From: Nematostella vectensis
Taxonomy: Eukaryota; Cnidaria; Anthozoa; Actiniaria; Edwardsiidae
Direction of reading: 5' to 3'
NCBI RefSeq assembly: GCF_932526225.1
Contig: NC_064047.1
Location: 3,967,501 to 4,031,500, forward strand
DNA length: 64,000 bases
The notes under the pieces were generated by a model that saw only the letters and a program-made list of their open reading frames with translations, ran no database searches and had not been told where the DNA came from. Positions 43,101 through 54,400 of this stretch are shown one piece after another. The stretch's first letter is position 1. Each line of letters begins with the position of its first letter. A program made the translations under genes and the position numbers.

Positions 43101-43771
43101 ACCAGGCTTTTAGCACGTACTAAATTTATCGGTCAAACAGTTTATTTTATTTGTACACAAGGTCAATTATAACTATGTGATGTAAACTTATAAAAATCAA
43201 ACGAAAAAGTCACTAGGGCAGACATCAATTGACCTTGCTTAAAACACACTTGAAAAATACATATGAAAATTTAGTCTATCACATCTAGAAGTCAATCGGA
43301 AACTCTTGGCGATATTTCTATTGGATAAATAAATGTTAGTATTCACATTGATTGTTTTGGCGGGTCAAAAGTCTGGGGTTAGACGTCCATGGCTCTGTGC
43401 CGGACATACCAGCCATACCACAATAATAAAAAAAAAAAAAATGCAAACAATACCATATGCTTAGAATCTTTTGGTTAGAATCCTATAGTTAATTTCTTAC
43501 GGGCACCCTGATTGGCTAAATCAGAGTGAGATTTTTCTTAGGTACTCAATAATCAAGGTAAACACAGGTAAAATTTACTAATCAATTATGAATCTCACTA
43601 TGGCATTATAAAATGTTTTCAGTCTAGATCTCTATAGAAATGGCTTATGTGCATTGTTAAAATTGTTTTGCTATAAAACTGTTCACAATGAGAGGTTATT
43701 GAAATAGGTCAGATAAATATGAAAAAAAATGTCTTAATTTTCTCGTGAGAGTATGACCCTGGATAGAACCT
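40190..43771. other. Gene-poor region with scattered element fragments
   Basis: GTGAA-type repeats continue to about 40870. A GAT trinucleotide stretch lies at 41847-41878, a short inverted-repeat element at 41881-42175, and the rest is AT-rich. The open frames at 41159-41371 and 41995-42395 show no domain I recognise. Confidence 0.4.
41881..42175. mobile_element. 295-bp element with 30-bp terminal inverted repeats
   Basis: The left end ttacgatcgcgcgcgaactg continues gatatgag. The right end on the minus strand is ttacgaccgcgcgcgaactg and continues gatatgaa. About 28 of 30 bases match. No coding capacity. It begins directly at the end of a (GAT)n tract. Confidence 0.6.
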
Positions 43772-43962
43772 TGTACTACAAGTTTAGGGAGGGAGGGGAG
43801 ACTAAAACATTTGATGTTACCCCTAGGGTCAGGGGGCGCCGATTTAGAACCACAATTTCAAGCAGCGGCTTCATGAAATTGTGGTTCTAAATCGGCGCCC
43901 CCTGACCCTAGGGGTAACATCAAATGTTTTAGTCTCCCCTCCCTCCCTAAACTTGTAGTACA
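43772..43962. repeat. Perfect 191-bp palindrome: 89-bp arms, 13-bp loop
   Basis: The left arm 43772-43860 begins tgtactacaagtttaggg and ends ccacaatttca. The right arm 43874-43962 is its exact reverse complement. The loop is agcagcggcttca. I compared the arms base by base and found no mismatch. Such a palindrome can extrude as a cruciform, and if transcribed gives an 89-bp hairpin RNA. It sits beside a MITE-like fragment and the 23-bp minisatellite. Confidence 0.95.
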
Positions 43963-43969
43963 GCTAGCA

Positions 43970-44058
43970 CCCCAAAATATTGGGGAAGGGTGTGCACGAT
44001 TGAGAAACATAAAGAAAATATTGGGGGCACACAGCCACGCCCCTATTGGTTATTCCCT
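43970..44058 (-). mobile_element. Fragment of the 'gccacgcccc' MITE family
   Basis: 'ccccaaaatattgggg', 'aaaatattgggggcacacag' and 'ccacgcccctattggttatt' repeat motifs found in the 63424-63586 element (aatattttc, atgaccagtaggggcgtggc). Its ends have been lost to the adjoining palindrome and minisatellite. Confidence 0.5.
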
Positions 44059-44059
44059 G

Positions 44060-44911
44060 GATATTTTAAAATACCATCTATAAATATTTTAAAATACCAT
44101 CTATAAATATTTGAAAATACCGTATATTAATATTTGAAAATACTATATATAAATATTTGAAAATACCATATATAAGCATTTGAAAATACCATATATAAAT
44201 ATTTTAAAATACCATATATAAATATTTGAAAATACCGTATATTAATATTTGAAAATGCCATATGTTAATATTTGAAAATACCATATATAAATATTTGAAA
44301 ATACCGTATATAAATATTTGAAAATGCCATATATTAATATTTGAAAATACCATATATAAATATTTGAAAATACCATATATCAATATTTGAAAATACCATA
44401 TATAAATATTTGAAAATACCGTATATAAATATTTGAAAATACCATATATAAGTATTTGAAAATACCATATATAAATATTTGAAAATACCATGTATAAATG
44501 TTTGAAAATACCATATATAAGTATTTGAAAATACCATATATAAATATTTGAAAATACCATATATAAATATTTGAAAATACCGTATATTAATATTTGAAAA
44601 TGCCATATTTTAATATTTGAAAATACCATATATAAATATTTGAAAATACCGTATATAAATATTTGAAAATGCCATATATTAATATTTGAAAATACCATAT
44701 ATAAATATTTGAAAATACCATATATAAATATTTGAAAATACAGTATATAAATATTTGAAAATACCATATATAGATATTTGAAAATATCATATATAAGCAT
44801 TTGAAAATGCCATATATAAATATTTGAAAATACCATATATAAATATTTGAAAATACCGTATATTAATATTTGAAAATGCCATATGTTAATATTTGAAAAT
44901 ACCATATATAC
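44060..44911. repeat. 23-bp minisatellite, about 37 copies
   Basis: The unit is atatataaatatttgaaaatacc, with variants (attaa, gtata, aatgcc). Since 23 is not a multiple of three, three units make a 23-residue super-repeat, and all three minus-strand frames stay open, giving IYIWYFQ/IFIYGIFK/YLYMVFSN strings. It has replaced the 3' end of the adjacent hAT transposase remnant. Confidence 0.95.
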
Positions 44912-46316
44912 CAGCTTGTTGTAGACACCAGGATCATCATTTGCCTGCTGCTTTGCTTTGGCCTCAACATTCCGGTATGCCTCAATGGCAATAGCATGAT
45001 CTACTGTAGACAGGCGCTCATAACAAGAAAATACAAGGGGCCCATCTCCTTCTAGATAATAGGTGGCAGAAACGAAATGCTTGCCTGCATCAGCCAACTC
45101 CATTTCTAGGTCACGTGTAGTCTCAGGATCATCGAACACCTCCAGCAGCTTGGCTCTGCACATGGGTGAGAGGTGGTCATTCTCTCTCAAGAAGGGCTCC
45201 ACATCTCCATAGTACTGGGTAACCGAATCAAGCACTTCATAATTACTCCACCATCTTGTCTCTGATCTCAGCTTCATAGAAGTCCCTGTTCTTGTCTTCC
45301 AAGCTAGTCTGGCTGCCGAGCTGTGTGAAAACATTGTGTTCCAGTATCTAGAAAATGTCTCTAGCACTGTAAACTCAAAATGTTTCCCAGCATTATCAAT
45401 GGTATGTGAAAAGCACCTCACATTAAAAACATTTGGAAAGTTAAACCCAACCTGACGCAAGGCGGCTTCATTTACAGCAGCACCATCCCTCATTGCCGCC
45501 AGAAGATTATTAGGTAAAATGCCATATTCAACTGCTAATCATTGAATCAGTCGCTGAGCCAGCTGTTCTGCATTGAGGCTGAGAGCTAAAACTTCAATCT
45601 TGACAAGTCGCTGCTGGACTTTATATTGCTGATCAACATATCTTAATAAGATAGCTAAGGCCTCGCCAAGTCTTGTACTCCCATCAAAGATAACAGAGAA
45701 CCCATTTGAGGCTGAGATTTCAGTCTTTATCAGCATCTTCTCTTTCTCTGATATTAAAGGGATGAACTCTGACAGATAGGATCGACTGGTCAATCGATGG
45801 CCATACTTTTCAAGGAAAGGTCTAAGAACATCAACTTCTGCAAGAGGAATCCCAGCTTTGAGCATTATCTCTACCAGCTCGTAGCGACAGAGGCGCATTT
45901 CCTCTGGAAGAGTGGAACCTTGAATGGTGCTATGTTTGGACAAAAGTTTCTTAATGTTCTGATCCTTCGCTTTGTCCTTCTCATAAGTAGCTTTAGCCCT
46001 TAGATGCTTTTGCGAAGTAACATGCTTTTCTAGAGAGCTCTTTTTTTTATATCGTCTCTTTACAGGCTTCGCACCTAAGTTTTCCAGATTGAGCAACCAA
46101 ATGCTCATTTTGGAATTCCTTAACTCTCTGCCAAGTCGGCACTTCAGGCCCTGACGTTCCACCGACAGTCTTCTTCCCGGCAAGGTTGTCTGGGTGTTTT
46201 CTTTCTCGAGAAATTGTTGCTTTCTGAGGTGTACTTACCTTAGCTCCAGCTGTTCCAGATATTGCTAGAGGGTTGGATTCTATAATCAGTTCATCGTCAC
46301 TCGAGGATTCCGCCAT
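44912..46316 (-). pseudogene. Broken hAT-type transposase with CGGBP1-like zinc finger
   Basis: From the Met at 46316 (MAESSSDDELIIESNPLA) the frame gives RVKEFQNEHLVAQSGKLRCEACKE. It then breaks at an A8 run near 46050 and resumes in another frame with SSLEKHVTSQKHLRAK; together these form a C-x2-C ... H-x-H finger of the CGGBP1 type. An hAT core follows (FDGSTRLGEALAI with a candidate catalytic Asp, CFSHTIDNAGKHF, TRWWSNYEVL). An in-frame TGA at 45540-45542 interrupts it before LAVEYGILPNNLLAAMRDG. The C-terminal dimerisation part is gone, cut off by the minisatellite at 44911. So it has at least one frameshift, one nonsense codon and a 3' truncation: an inactive relic, unless the breaks are sequencing errors in homopolymers. 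Confidence 0.78.
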
Positions 46317-48052
46317 TTTGAATAATCATAGTGAAGAACGCTGACCATCAAAACTGCATGCTCGTCAAACCACAGGTCTACCAATGACCATAAATGATTA
46401 CCAAGATTTATGAATGAGGTAAGAAGCTAAAAAACGCAAATAGTTCGATACCAAGAACAAGAAAAAAAGCAAAAAATGCACATTTGATGTGAATATACCC
46501 CTCAAAACCGAAAAAAAACAGCATAGTTGCTCTCATTTTAAAAAGATGCCCGGAAAGGGAAAAGTTGCCGCAAATCCTAAAAGTTGCTCAAAAGTTGCCG
46601 AGCATCTTTGGGACAGCCTTAGTCCCTCTACCTCACCGTCATGTGGTTTAATGTCAATGTCAATGTTTTTATTTTTTTTATTTTGCTAACGTTTTGAACA
46701 CGCGCGAGTTTGCAACCCTAAAATTCACATGATCCTTTTTTGTTTATAAAAAAAAAAACACAATAAACATAATGCAGCCTGGAAACTACTTGAATCACAG
46801 AATTATTTATTATATTTTTCGACCGTTCGTCAATGCTGACGTCAGCAGGATTTACTGCACAAGGCCCTCAACACTAGCATCCTGAATATTTAGCACGCGC
46901 GCAAAGGATCATGGCATAGTTAAGTACGCTCGAATAGAATCAAGGGATTTGCTGAGCCCCGTTCCGGTTTGTCAACGGAAATTTGACGAAGGGGGAGGGG
47001 GTAAGCAGAAATCATACATAGCAAGCAAAAAATGCTTCGTATTATTTACTTTAATAATATGCACTTTCACTGATATACACTTGGTATAATATATATTATA
47101 ATATAAATATCTATGTTCAAAAGAGAAAAGTCAAAGTTTTTTTAAGGAACTGAAAAACTGTTTAAAAATAATTCGTGTATCCCCTTATATTCAAGTGAGC
47201 TTTAAGCACGGTTTTTACCCGCATGTTTATTAATCTTGTGACCAAAGTTCCGTAGAACCAAAACTAGTGAAAACCAGGCTTGAACACTAAAGGAACTTTT
47301 GTGAAAATCATTGGTTTTACGAAGACGATGTTAAAAACCAGGTTGTAGCTCAGTCTACTAAATTGTGCACATTCGATGGTGCCTAATAATAACCTATGAC
47401 AAGATGGAGGGCATTTTAGACCATGTAGTTTCATATATTATTATTATTTCGCTTTTTTTCTTAATCAGAAATCATATTTGATAAAATAAGGACGTTTGCC
47501 AAATCACTCTACCTCAGGAAACAATAAATTACTATAAAAACCGAATGACAGCCACCAATGAATTTAAGACGAACATATAGTTTTAAATAAAAAAGACCAG
47601 TTGTTATTTACATATATACATCAACATATATTCATATATAATATAATACTAATCTTGATCCAGTTATGGTCTGGGTTATTTTCTTGTGTTGTTCCTGATA
47701 GTATGACAAATATGACGTCTACTATGTGTATCATTGTTCTCTCAATCATTAGTGACGTCATTTATGACGTAAAATGGTTCTATTTCTGACGTCATACAAT
47801 ATTTTGACAGGAAATGGCGTGTTGCTTGGTAAAGGATCTCGTACGCTATAGAGGCAAACTCGTTGATTTCACTTGCATTGCAGGGTTTTCTTTGCACGGA
47901 ATACCTACTTATATCGACATAATAAGTAGGATGACAACTTATTCCTACGTGTTTTAATCGGTTCATGACATCATAGTAGCTTTGCAATCAAATCGCAACA
48001 CGAGTTCCACGAATACCATCCAATACCATCACGCACTTGAATAACGTATTGA
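46317..48052. other. Intergenic; no supported gene
   Basis: At 46550-46610 are repeated 'aaaagttgc' words, which reappear on the opposite strand at 48810-48900. The rest is AT-rich with a short TA-rich palindromic stretch at 47085-47110. No coding evidence. Confidence 0.4.
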
Positions 48053-48335
48053 AACCAAGCCTTGTTCGCACGTGTGTAACCAAGCCTTGTTCATACATTT
48101 GTTACCAAGCCTAGGTATCACGTGTTGTAACCAAGCCTTGTACGCACGTGTGTTGCCAAGCCATGTTTGTACGTGCGGAACCAAGCCTTGTTTGTACATT
48201 TGTAACCAAGCCTATTCATCACGTGTTGCAACCAAGCTTTATTCGTAAGTGTCTTTCCAAGCCTTGTTCGTACGTGTGTAATCAAGCTTGGTTTGCACAC
48301 TTGCCTTATTCGCAAGTGTACATGTTGCTATCGAG
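48053..48335. repeat. Degenerate ~30-bp minisatellite (aaccaagccttgtt)
   Basis: Copies of 'aaccaagccttgttcgcacgtgtgt' with substitutions (gttcatacattt, ggtatcacgtgt) run for about nine units. They lie immediately downstream of the astacin-kringle gene's terminal exon. Confidence 0.8.
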
Positions 48336-48402
48336 CCATGTCCACATGCGATGACCACGCCTTGTTAGCACATGTCATACAACGCCCTGCAAGCACTGTT
48401 TC

Positions 48403-51400
48403 TCATACCTCTCGCTTAGACTTGGTCTTGCGACAGGATCGGATTTCACAGTATTGCCATCTTGTTTTCTCAAGTGTTGTATAACACCAAGGACGGTGCT
48501 TGCGCCCCCCTGGATTCCGGCAATAGTTATGCTTGCCAAGTCCTTCCCTGGCAGCCACCAGGGGGTCTGCCATTTCCGTATGTTGGTGCGGCCATTGTTC
48601 GTTCCAAGGTTGGCATGTTACGCCCTTGGCAGTAAAGTTCATTGTACCGCGGTAATCACGACCGTCCCTTGTTGTGCTGTTGAAGCACCTTTCTGAAAAA
48701 AAAAAAAACGACCTACAATAAGAATGACACATGAAAAAGATACACATTTGGCCCTAGACCCCTTCTTTCAGCTGGGATGCTGAGTAGGCATATGTAGATT
48801 GTGCTCAGCAGCTTTTAAGCAACTTTTGACGTTTTGAGCAACTTTTCGTAGGACCAGCAGCCTAGGGCAACTTTTGCCTTCCATGGCAACTTTTAAGCAA
48901 AAATTGGTATAACATCGATCCAAACCATCAAAACGTCCGTTGTTTATCTAAAAAAATATTTTATCAAACTAGATTTTATTAAAACGGCTCCCAAATGGTC
49001 CTGGACAGTCCTCACTTGTTTTACGTGTGCCCACGAAATCTGGACAGCCGCTATATTTATCGGGGTAGGTACTTCACTCGCGAAGTGTACTCTACAACTT
49101 AATTATTTCACAATAACTAACAATCTACTAATAAAATTAATAAAATACTAGATATAACTAGTAAATAAATAATAATCTTCTTCCGAAGAGTACGAATGTG
49201 ATACCGACAAGAACCCTGAGTGGGGATATTGAAATTTGTGTAAAACAACTTAGTTACAAACGAGATAGCTTGTCCGATTAATGTGAGGCATGGCACCAAA
49301 AAAGCGAAATAATAAAACACAGTTTGATAACGTTATTCTTAAAAAATAATGAACACATTCTTATCTGTTTACATTGTTTGTTCCATAAATGCCAAATTTT
49401 GTGAAAAGACACAAGAAAATCATTATACTTCAAAGATATCCAAAATTTCCTGTGTTTATCAGTTCAAAATTAGAATGCGCGCGGGGGATTCACATGAGTA
49501 TAGCTTTTGCCCGCAAGGCATATTAGGAGAATTCTGATAATAAATTTTACACGGATATTTTCCCCTCGACAAAGCTCAACAGGGAGGCAATAAGTAAGTT
49601 TTCTTTACTACTCATGAATTAGAAGAAATTTTCTGGCATCAGGGGGTCGGTAGACAATTACAGACGGTACCCCCCCTAGGGCTCCCTTCGGAAGTAATAA
49701 AATCGATTTTCGAAACTGAAGGAGAAATGTTTGCCTTAGCCGATAAGGGGAAATAAGAAAACTGAATAAAGGCCATTCCGACCAGCTATAAGCATGCGCA
49801 CGCATTACAAGCTTGCACAAAACGAAGCGCGCGCTGCATGACGGTAGTTAAGGTAGGTTTCAATGTCGAGTGCGCGCATGCTTATAGCTGGAATGGCCTA
49901 CATCAAGAGAGCATAAGATATATATTTTATGCTCTATTGCCTACATGTAATAATGAATTGATTTTTATGTAATCCACGCCAGCTATCGTATTACTGTGAG
50001 TTTTAAGATCACTTGACCAAATTCAACCAATGATAACGTACCTGGTTCTGTAATTCTATTGCAGTTGTACATTGCATGCACTTGTGCGATGTCTATCCAC
50101 GACAAGCCCTTCCTTTGGCCTATTTTAGCGTCAAGGTCGCGATATTTCTTTCGTATTTTGATTGTGGGTTTTCCATTCCTGCTGAAGAATTTGGCTCCAT
50201 AATGCATTATTGAGTAGAAATCATACGCGTAGCCCATTGAGTCCATCAATCTTTTAGGCATCTTATCTGTGGAGTAAATAAAATTTGAGTTAAACCTTTA
50301 CGTGAAGATCAGAATACTGCCAAATCAGAATCCAAATAATTCTCTTGTTGGCGTCTCAAATGTGGATGACCCCCAATTTTTTTTCTCCGTGTTATCGTCC
50401 CCGTGGAGAAACAGATAGATATAAGAAGGTTTGACAAAATGTTGCTGCTTCTGATGATAATAGATGTCAATGATTGACTGATGATAATGTTGCTGCTTCT
50501 GATGATGATAGATGTCAATGATTGATTGATGATGATGTTGCTGTTTCTGCTGCTGATAGATGTCACTAATTGATGATGTTGCTGCTTCTGATGATGATAT
50601 ATGTCAATGATTGATTGATGATGATACATGTCAATGATTGATTGATGATGATAAATGTCAATGATTGATGATAATGTTGCTGCTTCTGATGATAATATAT
50701 GTCAATGATTGATTGATGATGATACATGTCAATGATTGATTGATGATGATAGACGTCAATGATTTATTGATGATGATGTTGCTGATGATTGGATTCTAAT
50801 ACTGCCGTTGATGATAATGGCGCAGCTGATGATGATGGTGACGGTGATTGTGCTGGTGGGAATGTAGATGATGGTGGTTGATGATGGTGATAATGAGAAG
50901 AACAATCTTGTTTTAGCTGATAATGACATGATGGTGATGGATGTGAAGATGAAAATGACGGTGAATTTATTTTTATTTTTATAACCTTGAGAAGAATGAT
51001 ACTGGTGGTAATGATGACAATGATGATGATAACTTTGATGATAATGACGATGAGACTAATGATACTGGTTGTAATTATGATAACGATAAATTGATGATAA
51101 TTGCGATTCTTTTGACGATGAGAATAATAATACTTGTGGTAATAATGATGATAACTTTAAGGCTAATGGCCATGCGTATGGAAACGCTGTTGGTAAGGAT
51201 GGTCATGATGATGATCTTGACGCTAACATATACTTACTGAACTGATCAAGGGCGTCTGGTAAGATATTCTCTCGTATGATTCTGATGTAATCATCGCGGT
51301 CCCGTCGGCTCTGCTCGTGCCAAAACCCGATTGCGTGACCGATCTCATGAATAATAGTCCCGACAAACTCACATCCGGGACCTACAGATATCTTTTGCTC

Positions 51401-54400
51401 TCCGCCAGCGCGTCCAACGTAAGACCAGCAACTGAAATTAAAGAGTGACATTTAGCCGATTCTTTGTTGATGTTTACATCAAAGGTAAAACTGTTTATTT
51501 CGAGAAAAAATATCTGCCATTGATAATAATGGAAAATAATATATCTAATAGAAAAAATATTAAAATTTATACTCTCCGATACCCTAGATACTAGTAGAAG
51601 CGTAAAATGTTGGCTTAATTTACGTAAGGATGAATTATTGGAGCTAAATATTTTTCTCATGATTTTGAGTTTTTTTTAGACCACGAAAGTGAAGACATCT
51701 TTCAAGATTCAATGTGAACACAAAAACCACAAAGACATAAATGAAATGTAATATGTTTTATTTCGTCTAATGTCATCAATTCATCATATGCTCAGTGTTC
51801 GCTCATATCGTTATGATCGTTATTTTGTTATGTCACTAACTAGCGGACATTAATAAAGGTTTATATTCCACGCCACCACGCGAACTCTGACATACGTCAC
51901 CGATTGATGACGTATCTCCGCGTGGCGCTTGTTTTCCGGTCCGATTGTTAAAATGCAAAGAAAAACTTATTCCACCACGCTTTCTTGCTAGACTTATCAC
52001 TATATATAGAAACAGCTTCTATTGGTTTTTCCTGACCGCAAGGTTTATCGAGTCTCAGAGCGCTCCCAGCTATTTGCATACGCACAAGGGAGCGAAGTTT
52101 ACTTGTAAATTCAACCGGGTCGTTTTAATACGGAGGTTAGAAAGCTTAGGTCGAAGTCTTTGTTGAGGCATTAGCATACCAATGCGTAAAACCTACTTAG
52201 AATGATAACTCAAGCCGAGAGTTTTTCCATAAAAGCACGTAATGTGAAGACATAGGGTAAAATTGTTGGCTCCGTGGGAACTACTAGAGGTTTGGTGATG
52301 CATTATTGGGTGTAATAATGCTTATCCTTGAGCTTTTTTTCGGTCCCTTAACCAAGGCTTATTAGGAAATCAAGAGCATTTAGGACTTAAGAAGTTTTTA
52401 TATCTAGTCCACTTGTAGCCGTCATTCGGAACGAGTGACAGGTCCTTCATATTTCTTAAGCAGCGATCAATGTTTTTATCCTTCCACCAGAGGCAGCAAA
52501 ACGAACGCGGCCAAGAAACTCGCACTCACTTCTACAGCGATAAATGACCTCCAGCGATAAAAAAAAAAGGAAAATCATGTCGAGATGTCATTACAATGGC
52601 AGACAAGCCTAAGGCTAAAAGGTTAAATTTCGCAATGGAACCCCTTCCCCAGTCGCTTGGAAAAAGGCACACAAACACTTAAAACCATGGCAAATATAAT
52701 TATCCGATTTTAACTGATGTAAGCTTGAACGGCAGGTGGAAGAGATAGGCATCAAAACATGGAGGTGTGGAGTGCACTAGTTAATATTTCGGTAATTGTT
52801 TTATCACTAAGTGACATTTTGACGGGAAATGCCATCCTTATTCCGCATAGTTTGCGTTTTATTATTAGCATCAAGAGCACAAGAAGCTTACATTTGAGCT
52901 CCTTGAGTCTTTTAAAACAAGAGTGCGCTGCTTCTGCTATAAAAAGTCTTTCTAGACTAATAGGATTGTGTGAACGCCATTGTTATTGTTCGCTTGGCTT
53001 CTAGAAGTTACTTCTATTTGTCAAAGACACTATTCGATAAGTCACAACAACTGGGAAAGTTTAGCGATTTTATTATCTCCCGGGAAATCAAACGATATCT
53101 AAGTAATGCGGCTTTTACAAACGCTGTTCATGATTGGATAACGAAATTGCTGAAATTCCAATAGTTTTTTGTAAGGAAAAGGACTAAAAGTTTAATAAAA
53201 ATTGCTTTGAAAGTAAGAGATTGTAAAAAGAGCAAATGAATTTTATTGAGATCCAATCAACATTTAAACGGCTGCCTTGTGAACTTAGTAGAAGAATGCA
53301 GTTTGACTTTTATGAACTTGAGAAAATAAAGAGCGATAAGCTTGTGTCAAAGTTGCTTAAACTTTGAAAGAAAACTCGCGTGCATCTCCACACAATGATG
53401 AATAAGCTCTTCATTTTTACCTGTCGTAGTCCACGAGTCATGATAAATGCGCGCCATGGTATATTCCTGCAATGTCAACTTGCAAAGTTGGAATTGTTTG
53501 CTTAGTAATCTAAACACGCTCAGCCATTCGTATGCTGAGTCCATTCATTTGGGCTCCACGCTACGAGAGACTCCTAACCCCTGGGAGAGCAATTGAGCAA
53601 ACGATGTCTTTATCTATGTGTGTGCAAACGGTGTAGTAAGATTAGCATCGAATCCAGCGCCTTGCATACTTTATTTGCTAAAGAAATGCAAACGAAAAAC
53701 CAAAAAGATCCGTTGTATGCTAGATAGGGTTCCGGTTGTCTTTCTCACAAGCTCCCTCTGATTACTGTTCACGGCTGAATGAACTCATTAATGCTATCTA
53801 TGGCACTGCATTTCCGGTACTCAAACTCGACAACAAATACTGCTTGCTAGAAAAGGTTTCGAAAATGAAATAAAATCTTATACTCGTCGAGATAAGATAG
53901 CGATGATCAAAGTGTGTGGTCGCTGAATGATTATTTTTTCCTTTTTTTTTCTAAGTTTCTGACCCCGATTAAAGCTTCATCTATACATGTCCCTGGGCTG
54001 GTTTCTGTAGGATTACAATGGGCCTCTTGGTCGGATCCATGGATTTGATTGAAATTGCACGAAAGATCACTTGCTCAGCAAGGCGTCGAGCCATAGAAAA
54101 AAAAAAGCAGATATTTCAAAGTTGCGTGCAATTTTATTCAAATCCGTGTAACTATTGTGAGGCAATTTGGAATGGCCCGGAAGACGGCCGGGGCAGCCTT
54201 AAATATTTTTCTTCGGTAATACAGGACTTTTACTTACCCAGTTTCGTAGACGAATTTTATGTAGTCCGTATCATCTGCTCTTTTGTTTCGAAAGCGTAGA
54301 CACGTTTTTCGCCTCCAGTGACGGATTGCTTTTCGGATCTCTTTTTTAAATTTCGTTGCTGTAAAACAACAAAAAAATGACAAGCCAATATGAGAATATT

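Noticed and set aside
54018-54299. 93-residue plus-strand frame
   Set aside because: It overlaps the antisense of astacin exon 3 (54238-54358), which has matching splice sites and phase.
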